Both the position numbers and the translations under genes were made by a program. The notes under the pieces were generated by a model, which saw only the letters and a program-made list of their open reading frames with translations, made no database searches and was not told where the DNA came from. Shown one piece after another: positions 26,016 through 35,129 of a stretch of 50,142 bases of DNA (position 1 is its first letter; each line of letters begins with the position of its first letter). Source of the stretch: Candidatus Bathyarchaeota archaeon (GTDB taxonomy: Archaea; Thermoproteota; Bathyarchaeia; Bathyarchaeales; SOJC01); contig CP070730.1 in NCBI GenBank assembly GCA_020351305.1, positions 665,153 through 715,294 of the forward strand, given 5' to 3'.

Positions 26016-27359
26016 CTAGCCTTCAGAATATGTTGCAGTGTTTCCTCTCTCTGTGACTACTCTAATGATGAAGTTACTTGGTAGACTTATGTCTGTCCTA
26101 GTGTATGCTATTGTGTCTGCTGCATTGACATACAAATCTATGTTGTATCTTCTGTGGGCAGTCGAATTATTTATCCATAAAGAAACGAGATGGCAAGTAA
26201 AAGATCCATCATTGTAGAACACAAACTGCGTCATTTCGCGCGCGTGCACCCTTACTGCTAGAAAATCAATGTCAAGAACCGTTTGAACACTATCTCCTCC
26301 TTCGTCGACGGTCCTCACATATATTGCCCCGTTATTGTATACATAGCTATTCCATTGGTTAGTGAGGTTTACAGCATAATAGTCCCAACCTGTTGTTGGT
26401 GTGTGACCTGCGGTGGAATTGAAACCGTCATCATTGAATGTTCCAGATGTCCAATTGTAAGCTTTTAGGAACCATTTTTCACCTGTGTCATTGGCCATAT
26501 ATCTCAATAGTATTTCGACAGTCTGAATAGAACCTGAAGGATATGCAGATAGGTCTATGTTAAACATTCCGTCCAAATCAAGTTGGTACACCTGTGATTC
26601 CCTTTTTACCGTGACATAATCAATCCAAGCGTTTTCTGGCGGATTAACAGAGACTGCTGACCATCGTATCCTGAAATTTGACACAAAATATTGGCTGTCC
26701 GTAATATTTTGTTGATAATGGAGCCACTGGCCTTCCTGCGTTGTGGATCCTAGGTCGGAAATTGTATCCCAGGTGCCCCCGTCATAATATCTAAGAAGAA
26801 GATCATCTGTATCAAGACCATCATCTCTATACCAGAAATCCACATAAATCACGCTCGCATTTGAGCAATCTAGATCAGGAGTTGTTAAATCCCCAAACTC
26901 TAATCCGGAACAGTCAAAGTCCGCGGAGTAGATTCCATCATATGCCTGTTGGCTCTCTCTGTCCCATCTTCCAGTTTCAGTCCAATTTGTCGGAGGCCAA
27001 GTACCCTCAAACGATTCTGCGTTAATGAGCGTCGTATTAGTCGTCTCACTAAATCTCTCATAAGTGCCATCAACGACTTGTGTGTCTTCATATGTACCGG
27101 CTATTTGGTTGCCTGCCCACACCGTGTATTCGCTTTGAGCGGTAAACCAAGAAGACCATTCATTTACACTGGCAACATCTGTAATCGTGATGTCTTCGTT
27201 AATTTTCTCCCAATCAAGCTGATTCATCTGATAGCTCCAAAGAATTATGTTGGATGCAATGATAACTAATATCACAAGACTTAGCACCATGACTATGACG
27301 TTACTCACACCACGTTTGTTCCGCCTAAACTTAGACAGGTGCTCTGTAATAATCCACAA
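26016..27359 (-). CDS. Large type IV pilin with adhesin-like ectodomain
   Basis: 447 residues. The start (FRRNKRGVSNVIVMVLSLVILVII) is a class III signal peptide with cleavage expected after KRG, followed by the archaeal pilin hydrophobic helix. Residues about 110-240 are a MAM/concanavalin-like beta sandwich: AESFEGTWPPTNWTETGRWDRES, VDFWYRDDG, LLRYYDGGTWDTISD. A second beta-rich region follows, so this is far larger than a standard pilin (100-150 residues). It is last in the pilus operon and its start lies inside the previous gene by 29 bases. It probably acts as the tip or adhesive subunit. A CGCGCGCGTG tract occurs in the reading frame near 26237. Confidence 0.72.
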   Translation of the reverse strand: MWIITEHLSKFRRNKRGVSNVIVMVLSLVILVIIASNIILWSYQMNQLDWEKINEDITITDVASVNEWSSWFTAQSEYTVWAGNQIAGTYEDTQVVDGTYERFSETTNTTLINAESFEGTWPPTNWTETGRWDRESQQAYDGIYSADFDCSGLEFGDLTTPDLDCSNASVIYVDFWYRDDGLDTDDLLLRYYDGGTWDTISDLGSTTQEGQWLHYQQNITDSQYFVSNFRIRWSAVSVNPPENAWIDYVTVKRESQVYQLDLDGMFNIDLSAYPSGSIQTVEILLRYMANDTGEKWFLKAYNWTSGTFNDDGFNSTAGHTPTTGWDYYAVNLTNQWNSYVYNNGAIYVRTVDEGGDSVQTVLDIDFLAVRVHAREMTQFVFYNDGSFTCHLVSLWINNSTAHRRYNIDLYVNAADTIAYTRTDISLPSNFIIRVVTERGNTATYSEG

Positions 27360-27744
27360 TTTTTGTCCCTCTACTAGTTACAATGTTTATGTGATACAAA
27401 CCTCCAGCTGTCCAGCTGAAAGTAATGTTTAACCATCCATGTTCCTCAGCTTCCAATGTAAATGGTGTGAAAGACTGGCTCGTGAAGTTCAAATACACTG
27501 AAGATACTTCGATGCTAACCTTTCCCACATTGCGCAAGTAGATCGAGATACCGTCTTGTGTGAACCAGACATCCTCAGCAATAACCCGTTCTCCCATGAT
27601 TTGACGGAGGTTGTCAGTTATTACATATGTTGCTGAAGCGGCTAAAGACATTGCTGCAACCGCTACAACTGTAAGTAGAACATTACTTAGAACCGGCGTA
27701 ACACCACGTTTATTTTTAAATAATCTCCTTAACACAGCCCTCAA
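27331..27744 (-). CDS. Type IV pilin-like minor subunit
   Basis: 137 residues with the class III motif NKRGVTPVLSNVLLTVVAVAAMSLAASATYV near residues 11-40. Cleavage is expected after KRG, before a typical archaeal pilin helix (PF07790-like). A small beta domain follows (WFTQDGISIYLRNVGKVSIEVSSVYLNF). The start overlaps the upstream TadC gene by four bases, and its end overlaps the large pilin by 29. It is a structural or minor pilin processed by a prepilin peptidase not in the window. Confidence 0.82.
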   Translation of the reverse strand: MRAVLRRLFKNKRGVTPVLSNVLLTVVAVAAMSLAASATYVITDNLRQIMGERVIAEDVWFTQDGISIYLRNVGKVSIEVSSVYLNFTSQSFTPFTLEAEEHGWLNITFSWTAGGLYHINIVTSRGTKIVDYYRAPV

Positions 27745-28565
27745 CCAACCAGCATTAGAGCAATGTATCCGCTAACCATGAGAATTATGCTGTGCTTTAA
27801 GCCAGCCCCAACCGTGCCTTCACCCATTTTTCCAGAAACTAACCCGCCAAAGAAGGCTTGTAAAATGCTCATGTGAAAGAAAAATTGCCTTGCTTCCTCG
27901 GGAGTCAACGCAACAAAGCCCATTGAAGGGAGATTTTCCATTTCTACAAAGAATGTTCTAAAAAGTAGGATAATAGTAAACACGAAGACAAAAAATGCTA
28001 CATAGACTATTGCGATGTAAGGTCTTGTCTGAGCTTTGCGTTCCTTTTCCATCGTAAGATTGGATTGAATGAAGCCTCCTAGTGGAGCAAGGACTTTTTC
28101 TACGTGCCCACCAGAATGACTAGCCTCAATGATCAGAGGTACAGTTCTCTGAACCAAAGCGGTATCAACACGCTTACCAAATTCTTGAAGTGCTCTTTCA
28201 AAAGACAGCCCCCAAGACATTTGGTTCACAATCTTTTTAAACTCCTCAGTTAAGGGACCATAATTTCGTTTAGTGGCTTCTTCCAAAGCTTGGGGCAATG
28301 TCATGCCTGCTTGTTGAGCCTGAACAATGCTTCTAAACAAGTCTGGCAAATGCTTGTCAATAGATTTTTTCCAACGATAGTCAGCATAGTCTAAGACCGC
28401 TGCAGGAAAGACAGCGACTATGATAGCAAAGAAGAGATAATCCTCAAAAAGGGGCTTACCTCTTAACGTTAAGACCGCTGTGGCAATTATGATCCCGGAG
28501 AGACCAATAGGGACTATCCAAGCAATTTTCTTTTCCCATCTGCTAATTTTTCTCACTTTCACCAC
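27741..28565 (-). CDS. Pilus assembly membrane protein, TadC/FlaJ-like (second copy)
   Basis: 274 residues with a T2SSF-type core: cytosolic helices FRSIVQAQQAGMTLPQALEEATK, LVQRTVPLIIEASHSGGHVEKVL, and hydrophobic helices IVPIGLSGIIIATAVL, YLFFAIIVAVFPAAVLDY, AIVYVAFFVFVFTIILLF and a C-terminal HSIILMVSGYIALML. The IEASHSGG motif is typical of archaeal TadC. It overlaps the preceding TadC-like gene by seven bases. Together the two form the inner platform that the ATPase drives. Confidence 0.88.
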   Translation of the reverse strand: MVKVRKISRWEKKIAWIVPIGLSGIIIATAVLTLRGKPLFEDYLFFAIIVAVFPAAVLDYADYRWKKSIDKHLPDLFRSIVQAQQAGMTLPQALEEATKRNYGPLTEEFKKIVNQMSWGLSFERALQEFGKRVDTALVQRTVPLIIEASHSGGHVEKVLAPLGGFIQSNLTMEKERKAQTRPYIAIVYVAFFVFVFTIILLFRTFFVEMENLPSMGFVALTPEEARQFFFHMSILQAFFGGLVSGKMGEGTVGAGLKHSIILMVSGYIALMLVG

Positions 28566-29533
28566 CGAGGAGCAAGAGTATCCAATATTATTATGAAAAT
28601 AATCGAACCGACAGGAATGCCAATGTATGTCAAAAGCATGATTAGTAGTGTGGGACTGAGTATACCAAACCCTACATCTCCAAGCATGGCCATGACAATC
28701 AACATCACAATGAAAATGAGCGGTCCTGCCACAAGCAATGTTACATAGAACTCCGAGACAATTCCTAGGTTGTCAGAAAACTTTCTGAGGGCGATTCGTT
28801 TAAGCTTCATGTGTTGCCGCGAGATATCGAGTAAATAGGACATTAGGTTGCTGCCAGAATGAATAGTGGCTATGAATCCCTCTAGTAATCCCCTGAACTT
28901 CTCAGAGGAGGTTCGCTTCGACGCGTTCTCCAGAGAGGTAATTATGTCTGCACCAAAAAGCTCCACATCTCGAACAATAATTCTCGACTCATCAACAACA
29001 GCTAATTTCTGAGGAATCTTTGAAAGAGAACGAAACATTCTGTCAGGAGGAACACCAGCACCAGCTAAAATTGCTAAATAACCTGCTGTGAAGGACATGT
29101 TGTCATCTAGATTTTTTTTTCTGTTATCTGCTTGGTAAAGTGGATAAATATAGAAGAAAACGACTGTTAATGCACCAGCTAACAAACTGCCCCCAAACCC
29201 AAAGAGAATTGATGGGAAAAGAGCAATCTGCATAGCAATATGCATCACTGGAGGTACAAAGAGTAAAGCGGAAACAGCAACAGCCAAGCTTGTTAAGAGA
29301 GTTAGGCTGACATAGGGCTTGAAGCTTGTTCTCATTCCTGATTTATTCAATGCGGTATCCATGTCTCTGAAAAGAGGTAAAACCATATTTGCTCGCTTTC
29401 CTAGAAGCCGGTAAGCAAAAAGCTGGGGCTTCCACTTCGTTTGCCCCATGCCTCCTAATGATCTGTTAAAACGATTCAATATCAGGAGAAGCTTCGAGCG
29501 AGTTTTTTCTTTCGGCTGATGCTTTTTGTTCAC
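28559..29533 (-). CDS. Pilus assembly membrane protein, TadC/FlaJ-like (first copy)
   Basis: 324 residues. It has several membrane helices (SLTLLTSLAVAVSALLFVPPV, FGGSLLAGALTVVFFYIYPLY, FYVTLLVAGPLIFIVMLIVMAML, LIMLLTYIGIPVGSIIFIIIL) and a T2SSF-like cytosolic domain (AGYLAILAGAGVPPDRMFRSLSK). Its start overlaps the ATPase gene by four bases. Two unequal T2SSF-type subunits per operon is the usual archaeal Tad/pilus arrangement. Confidence 0.86.
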   Translation of the reverse strand: MNKKHQPKEKTRSKLLLILNRFNRSLGGMGQTKWKPQLFAYRLLGKRANMVLPLFRDMDTALNKSGMRTSFKPYVSLTLLTSLAVAVSALLFVPPVMHIAMQIALFPSILFGFGGSLLAGALTVVFFYIYPLYQADNRKKNLDDNMSFTAGYLAILAGAGVPPDRMFRSLSKIPQKLAVVDESRIIVRDVELFGADIITSLENASKRTSSEKFRGLLEGFIATIHSGSNLMSYLLDISRQHMKLKRIALRKFSDNLGIVSEFYVTLLVAGPLIFIVMLIVMAMLGDVGFGILSPTLLIMLLTYIGIPVGSIIFIIILDTLAPRW

Positions 29534-31056
29534 CTGCTTCCCATCCGTGCTTTTCGATAGACCCGTTCAGGATTTGCGTAGTACTCCCGAATTATACGGG
29601 CAACTTCTGTGTGTCTTCGTATGTTTTTTCTAGCCATCCATTCCAAAATGCTCTTTCTTTTACCAAGCTCAACTCCAACTTCTACTTCACTGACTCCCAT
29701 CTTTTTCATGCTTCTCTCCAAAATGTGACTACGCCCAGTGAATTCAAAGGAGTCATTTCTACGGTTCCAGTTGAACACGTTTTTTGTGGTCAATTCATTT
29801 GTCTTTGCATTGAGAGCTGTGACTTCAGTTACAGCTGACATTCGCCTCGCAGGTTTTCCATCAATCTCAGTTCTCACCTGAATTGTCACAACATCAATCA
29901 TAGCCAATAGAGGTTTAGGTATATTCATAGGCTCTGACTCTAATCTATTAAGAACCGAATTCACTGATTCTGCATGAATTGTACTCATGCCTAAATGCCC
30001 TGTTGCCATGGCCTGAAATAGGGTATAAGCTTCCTCACCTCTAACTTCACCCACTATAATGAAATCGGGACGTTGACGCACAGCAGCCTTTAGAAGGTCA
30101 AACAGTGTTATGGCGCCTGATCCTTTTTTCTCGTGCACAAAACTTGTTCTTACGACTGAGGGAATCCAATTTTCATGGGGCAAGTTAAGTTCCGCTGTGT
30201 CTTCAACGCTCACAATTTTAAGCTCCGGTTTAACAAACATGGAGAGACAGTTCAGTGTCGTAGTTTTTCCCGAAGCCACACCTCCAGCAACTAAAACAGA
30301 AGCTCTGTTTTCTATAACATACCAAAAATATGCCGCAATCTCTGGCGATAATGTATTTAAACTTATCAGGTCTGAAATTGTAAGCGGATCAACACGAAAG
30401 CGACGTATTGTGAAGGTGGAGCCGCGTCTCGTTATCTCATTTCCATAGGTTATCTGAATACGACTCCCATCTGGAAGGGATGAGTCCAACAACGGAGAAG
30501 CCTTAGAGACATTCTTACTAGAAAGGTACGCTAAACGGACAATGAAAGAATTCAGCTCATCTTCATCTGTGAAGATAATGTTGGTTGGCAAGGATTCATA
30601 TTCTCGATGCCAGACATAGACAGGGATGTTAACACCATCTTCAGATATATCTTCAACCATACGATCGTTCATTAGAGGATTGATTTTTCCATAATAGACA
30701 AAGTCTCGCACAATGTAATACATCAACTTGTCTACAGCTTCGTCAGCTATTTCTAAGCGATAATTCTTAATAACCTCCTTGATTTTCTGCCTTAAATATT
30801 CCGCTGCCTTCTCCCGAGTGTCAATTTCATTTAAATTGACATCGATTTCTTCCATCAAAATTTTTTTAATCTCTTCAAGCATTTGGGTTTCTTCTTTGCG
30901 TAGTGTTGGCTCGATTACTTCATAACGAATTTTCTGAGTTTCAGGATCTTTTACGATAGCAGCGTATACATAGGGTTCTTGAATAGGGTAAACTTCTCTG
31001 AACACTGAAAGTGCCTTTCTTCTCATTTCTTGAGTTGTCTTTGCCACTTTACCCAC
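29530..31056 (-). CDS. Type II/IV secretion ATPase, TadA/FlaI-like
   Basis: 508 residues. Walker A is VLVAGGVASGKTTTLNCL (about residues 255-272), followed by an Asp box (KIVSVEDTAELNL), Walker B (RPDFIIVGEVRGEEAYTLFQAM) and the HIS box (GHLGMSTIHAES). The N-terminal domain (about 1-180) has the archaeal form (VDKLMYYIVRDFVYYGKINPLMND, DGVNIPVYVWHREY). It powers assembly and is the first gene of a five-gene operon; the four overlapping junctions point to one transcript. Retraction by a second ATPase is not encoded here. Confidence 0.93.
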   Translation of the reverse strand: MGKVAKTTQEMRRKALSVFREVYPIQEPYVYAAIVKDPETQKIRYEVIEPTLRKEETQMLEEIKKILMEEIDVNLNEIDTREKAAEYLRQKIKEVIKNYRLEIADEAVDKLMYYIVRDFVYYGKINPLMNDRMVEDISEDGVNIPVYVWHREYESLPTNIIFTDEDELNSFIVRLAYLSSKNVSKASPLLDSSLPDGSRIQITYGNEITRRGSTFTIRRFRVDPLTISDLISLNTLSPEIAAYFWYVIENRASVLVAGGVASGKTTTLNCLSMFVKPELKIVSVEDTAELNLPHENWIPSVVRTSFVHEKKGSGAITLFDLLKAAVRQRPDFIIVGEVRGEEAYTLFQAMATGHLGMSTIHAESVNSVLNRLESEPMNIPKPLLAMIDVVTIQVRTEIDGKPARRMSAVTEVTALNAKTNELTTKNVFNWNRRNDSFEFTGRSHILERSMKKMGVSEVEVGVELGKRKSILEWMARKNIRRHTEVARIIREYYANPERVYRKARMGSR

Positions 31057-31284
31057 CTTTTAGCGAGTGTTCTGCTTGAAGGAGCGAATTCTTTTCTAAT
31101 GCGCATGCATCCGAATTATATAGCGTAGCAAGTCTTAATAAATTCTATGAATTAACGGTAACCCGCCATTTTAAAATTTAACAACAATGAAAAAACCAAA
31201 TTGGAGGGCAAGTTTTACTTGCATTCATTTCAGAAATGTTCTCATGGGCTATAAAAACGCTGATAAATCCTTCTACGCTTTAGG

Positions 31285-33741
31285 TCATACGCCAACGAAA
31301 CTTATCTCTTTATATCCTTCAACCTGTACACCCTCACCTTGACCTGGAAGTACTGTAAGCTTTTCAATATTGCAGGTCCCTGCGATGTCCATTGAAGAAC
31401 CAGTCAACGTCTGTGCGTTTTCTTTAGTTCCAGAGTAGACTGTCAGCCTTTTAATGGGAGCATTAAGCGGTATCCTTTGTCTCGCCTTCTCTCGTCTAAT
31501 TTCCCCAATCACCGCTATTATTAAGTCGCCTTTCTTGATGGCTTCGCTGTCAACCGCCCCTACTTCTACCTGTGGCCATCTAGATGTGTGTATACTTCGA
31601 TCTTTCATTTCTTCAGCGAACATGGTTTGATATATCTCCTCTGTTGCGTGAGGGGCAATCGGAGCGAATAGTTTGAGGGTGCGATAAAGAGCGATGTAGA
31701 GTGTATTTTGTGCCGCCTTACGTTCTTCTTCCCCATAAACTTCTCCTTTGTAAAGCCTGTGTTTCACCGCTTCAATGTAATTATCACAGAGATCGCGCCA
31801 TGCGAAGTTCCTGATCTCTTCTAAAGCTATGTTAAATTGACACTTTTCCAATGCCTTAGTAATTTTCAGTGTTGCTCGATCCATTCTCGCAAGAAGCCAC
31901 TTGTCCAAAAGCGTCAGGTTCGGAGCTTTTGAAGGTTTGTAGTCCTTCAATAGAAGACTAGTGAATCTTGACGCATTCCACAGTTTAATGAGAAAGCGCC
32001 ATGCATATTCTACATCTGGCCATCGGAAAGGTATGTCCGAACCTGTTGTACCCCCACCTGCAGCCCACTGCCTACTCGTATCTACACCGTACTTTTTAAA
32101 CACCTCCGGCGTAGCGATGTAATTGCCAAGGCTCTTACTCATTTTGCGCCCATCACTGCCCAAAACCATGCCATTGATCAGGCAAGCACTATAAGGGGTT
32201 TCATTGAAAAGCGCTAAGTGACGCACCATAAGGTAATAAGCCCATGTGCGGATAATGTCAGTTCCTGAGGGATGAAGATCAGCTGGAAAGAGCCTACGCC
32301 ATTCTTCTTCAGATTTATCTGGCCAACCACCATGCACCGCACAGGTTATTGATGAATCCATCCAAGTATCAAACACATCTCTTTCCGGTACAAATTTTCC
32401 ATGGTCACATTTAGGGCATTTAATAATTTTGGGATTTGTCTGTTTAGGATCTATTGGAGGCCAGTCTTCCTCCGCTAATATTACCTCGTTGCATTTTTGA
32501 CAATACCAGATTGGAATTGGAGTGCCAAAGACACGTTGGCGACTAATGACCCAGTCCCAGTCAAGTGATTTCGCCCAGTCAATAAGGCGCGTTTTCATGT
32601 AGTTGGGGTACCATTTGAGACTGTTTGTTGTTTTCTCTACTTGATCAGTTAGTTGACGAGTTTTCATGAACCATTGCTTTGTCTCTCGAATTTCGATAGG
32701 GGTATCACAACGGCCACAGAGCCCGATTTCTTGCTGAATAGTCTCAGTCTTAACCAGTAAACCTTGCTTCTTTAGATCGTCGACAATGGCTTTTTTCGCT
32801 TCTTGTATTGTTAAACCTTCATATGCACCAGATTCTTGGCTCATTTTCCCATCTTTTGTGATAATTGGAATTTTTGGGAGCTTGTGTTTAGCAACCGTCT
32901 TTACATCTGCCTTATCGCCATAGGTGCATATCATGACTACACCAGTGCCAAATTCGGGATCAACTATGGTATCTGGGATTATTTTGACGGAGCGTTTAGT
33001 GGTTGGGATGTGTATTTTATCACCAATGAATTGCGTGTGCCGTTCGTTCTTTGGATTGACAGCGACTGTAACACATGCTGGTATGAGTTCGGGGCGTGTC
33101 GTAGCGATTGTGAAATGACCATCTTTCACCAAGGGAAATTTTATGTAGTAGAGTGAGCCCTGCCTCGTTTCGTAGTTCACCTCAGCATCTGCTATTGCGG
33201 TTTCGCAGCTAGGGCACCAATTCACAGGATGGGTGCCTTGATAGATGAAACCCTTTTTATACAGTTGTATAAAGCTCAGCTGGGTACGACGCCAATAATC
33301 AGGATCCATGGTCTTGTATTCAGTTGACCAATCATTGCTACATCCTAACTGTTTAATGGCAGATCTCATTATGCCAATGTATTTATCTACGAATCTTTTA
33401 CAGAAACCAATGAATTCTCTAGTTGAAGATTCAGATTTGCTGAGTCCATACTCTTCTTCAACTCTTCTTTCAATCTGCAGACCATGGCAATCCCAGCCTT
33501 GAGGGAAATATACATTGAAGCCTTGCATACGTTTAAAGCGAGCCACAATATCGAAGTAGGTCCAATTAAGAACATTCCCCATGTGAAACTCGCCGCTTGG
33601 ATAAGGTGGAGGAGTGTCAATGCTAAAGGTGGGCGAATCCCGGTCATCCCAGTTGAAACGATAAATTCCCCACTCTTCCCATTTTTCACGCCACTTCTCT
33701 TCAATAGCAAGGAAATCGACTTTCTTTGGCAAAGGCTTCAT
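31285..33741 (-). CDS. valS: Valyl-tRNA synthetase
   Basis: 818 residues, the length expected for archaeal ValRS. The class I HIGH site reads HMGN (PYPSGEFHMGNVLNWTYFD, about residues 43-61). The KMSKS loop is SDGRKMSKSLGNYI (about 527-540). The editing domain lies between (about 170-340, with IATTRPELIPACVTVAVNP). RNFAWRDLCDNYIEAVKHRLY (about 660-680) is the Val-specific anticodon-domain signature. HMGN in place of HIGH is known in archaeal-type class I enzymes. It charges tRNA-Val in the cytosol. No close partner; the gap to the pilus operon is 228 bases. Confidence 0.95.
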   Translation of the reverse strand: MKPLPKKVDFLAIEEKWREKWEEWGIYRFNWDDRDSPTFSIDTPPPYPSGEFHMGNVLNWTYFDIVARFKRMQGFNVYFPQGWDCHGLQIERRVEEEYGLSKSESSTREFIGFCKRFVDKYIGIMRSAIKQLGCSNDWSTEYKTMDPDYWRRTQLSFIQLYKKGFIYQGTHPVNWCPSCETAIADAEVNYETRQGSLYYIKFPLVKDGHFTIATTRPELIPACVTVAVNPKNERHTQFIGDKIHIPTTKRSVKIIPDTIVDPEFGTGVVMICTYGDKADVKTVAKHKLPKIPIITKDGKMSQESGAYEGLTIQEAKKAIVDDLKKQGLLVKTETIQQEIGLCGRCDTPIEIRETKQWFMKTRQLTDQVEKTTNSLKWYPNYMKTRLIDWAKSLDWDWVISRQRVFGTPIPIWYCQKCNEVILAEEDWPPIDPKQTNPKIIKCPKCDHGKFVPERDVFDTWMDSSITCAVHGGWPDKSEEEWRRLFPADLHPSGTDIIRTWAYYLMVRHLALFNETPYSACLINGMVLGSDGRKMSKSLGNYIATPEVFKKYGVDTSRQWAAGGGTTGSDIPFRWPDVEYAWRFLIKLWNASRFTSLLLKDYKPSKAPNLTLLDKWLLARMDRATLKITKALEKCQFNIALEEIRNFAWRDLCDNYIEAVKHRLYKGEVYGEEERKAAQNTLYIALYRTLKLFAPIAPHATEEIYQTMFAEEMKDRSIHTSRWPQVEVGAVDSEAIKKGDLIIAVIGEIRREKARQRIPLNAPIKRLTVYSGTKENAQTLTGSSMDIAGTCNIEKLTVLPGQGEGVQVEGYKEISFVGV

Positions 33742-33894
33742 AGTCTAGCTCCCATAAGCACTCAGACTTCTATGCACATAGACAAGTGAGATAAATAACG
33801 ATTATCATTTCTCCCCAGAAGGTGTGCACATCCAGCAGCGAAAAAGAATGCTGACTCTATTGTATGAAATAAATGCGCGACTAATTTTGTGTAT

Positions 33895-34086
33895 TTAGGT
33901 CTCTTCTTTTGCGATCGAATATCGACGACCTTTAGTGTCTATTTGACCTTTCTCAAAGAGTCTTTTCAAGGTTTTGAATACTGTTTTCTCTGGTTTGCTG
34001 AGCTTTTCAGCTAATTCAGCTAAAGCTAAAGGCTCTGGAGAGCCTCGCAGCAGTTCCAAGACAGACTTATCAAGCTTGCCCAACAA
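33895..34086 (-). CDS. Small winged-helix protein
   Basis: 63 residues forming one compact winged helix: LDKSVLELLRGSPEPLALAELAEKL, KPEKTVFKTLKRLFEKGQI, DTKGRRYSI. The order is helix, helix-turn-helix, then wing strands, as in ArsR/TrmB-like minimal regulators. It is divergent from a HAD phosphatase gene, with 113 bases between them, so it may regulate that gene or itself. DNA binding is inferred. Confidence 0.75.
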   Translation of the reverse strand: MLGKLDKSVLELLRGSPEPLALAELAEKLSKPEKTVFKTLKRLFEKGQIDTKGRRYSIAKEET

Positions 34087-34199
34087 TCATCACCACTTAA
34101 CTGGGTATTTCCTATTCTTAGCCTAAATCTATTTATAACTTACTCAGTATTCCAGAAAGCAAAAACTCTTTTCAAGCCACTATACAGAATACCTCCAAT

Positions 34200-34838
34200 A
34201 TGCCGATTGAACTTGTGATCTTCGACATCGACGGCACAATCCTTCAAGCCTACAGCTGGCAATGCATACACAAAAGCTTAAACACATGGAAGCAGGCCAA
34301 GAAATACCATACTCAATTCTACAAAAACCAGATCACTTATGAAGATTGGGCAAGATTAGAAGCTGCTCTATGGAAAAACCAACCCTTGTCAAAAATCAAG
34401 CGCATCATCAACCAAATATCTTACACAAAAGGAGTCAAAGAAACCTTTGACATCTTAAGACAAAAAGGAATTAAGATCTATCTATTGAGTGCCGGCCTTA
34501 CCCAAGCTGCAGAAAGAATCCAAGAGGAATTAGGCACAGATGGTTATGCAGCAAACACTCTCCTAGCTAAGAACGGAAAGGTCACTGGTCAAGTAAAAGT
34601 AAACGTTGCCTTCCATCAAAAAGACAAACATTTACCCACCATACTTCGAAAATTCAACCTTACACATTATGAATGCGCAGCAATAGGTGACGATCCTACT
34701 CTCATACCTCTCTTTAAAAAAGTTGCTCTTGCCATAGCCTTTAACCCAACTGACAAAGCTATAGAAAGGCACGCCAACGCAATAATTAGAAGCAAGGATC
34801 TCAGAAGCATTCTCCCTTACATCCTTAATAAACGCTAA
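34200..34838 (+). CDS. HAD-superfamily phosphatase (phosphoserine phosphatase-like)
   Basis: 212 residues. Motif I is VIFDIDGTI (about residues 6-14), with the nucleophile Asp. A helical cap follows at about 20-80. Motif II is IYLLSAGLTQAA (about 92-103), motif III has a Lys region near QKDKHLP, and motif IV is AAIGDDPTLIPLF (about 160-172). The order fits HAD subclass IB, which includes phosphoserine phosphatase. Exact substrate not visible. A BRE/TATA-like region sits in the divergent gap. Confidence 0.85.
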   Translation: MPIELVIFDIDGTILQAYSWQCIHKSLNTWKQAKKYHTQFYKNQITYEDWARLEAALWKNQPLSKIKRIINQISYTKGVKETFDILRQKGIKIYLLSAGLTQAAERIQEELGTDGYAANTLLAKNGKVTGQVKVNVAFHQKDKHLPTILRKFNLTHYECAAIGDDPTLIPLFKKVALAIAFNPTDKAIERHANAIIRSKDLRSILPYILNKR

Positions 34839-34873
34839 ACCTAAAAATCACCTTCTATAATCATAAAATAACA

Positions 34874-34986
34874 GCGGGGGTTCCCAAGCCAGGTCTAAAT
34901 ATGGGGCTTAAACCTTAGGACATGGGGGAGGACTTAAGATCCTCTGGCGAAGGCCTTCGCGGGTTCGAATCCCGCCCCCCGCACCA
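34874..34986 (+). tRNA. tRNA-Leu (UAA) with D-arm insertion
   Basis: The acceptor stem GCGGGGG pairs with CCCCCGC, followed by A and an encoded CCA (34984-34986). The anticodon stem GAGGA/UCCUC (34928-34932, 34940-34944) frames the seven-base loop CUUAAGA, giving UAA for Leu. A long variable arm (UGGCGAAGGCCUUC) and T-arm GCGGG/CCCGC with UUCGAAU complete a type II tRNA. The D-stem CCCA pairs with UGGG at 34923-34926, but 36 bases fill its loop where 9-12 are usual. An intron of about 21-25 bases is inferred. Confidence 0.9.
34896..34921 (+). other. Candidate non-canonical tRNA intron (boundaries approximate)
   Basis: Extra sequence lies between the D-loop GG (34892-34893) and the second D-stem strand. 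A UAUGGGG block at 34900-34906 and an ACAUGGGG block at 34920-34927 form a direct repeat, so the exact splice points are ambiguous. The part GGGG-CUUAAA-CCUU can form a small hairpin flanked by UAA and AGG, as in a relaxed bulge-helix-bulge. The anticodon loop itself is normal, so the insertion is not at position 37/38. Confidence 0.6.
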
Positions 34987-35129
34987 GCGACAATTCTGCG
35001 CGTGTAATTTCGATGTCAATTGTTAAAAAGATCTTTGAAATAGGCAGATATATGTGCACTTGTATGAAATATCTCACATCTATCTAGGAAGAGCACTCAT
35101 ATCTTAGAATAAGAGCCTTTCAGTAACAT

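Noticed and set aside
34907-34938. Alternative tRNA-Leu fold with anticodon stem CUUAA/UUAAG
   Set aside because: It gives no Leu anticodon in a usable loop, while GAGGA/UCCUC with CUUAAGA is perfect.
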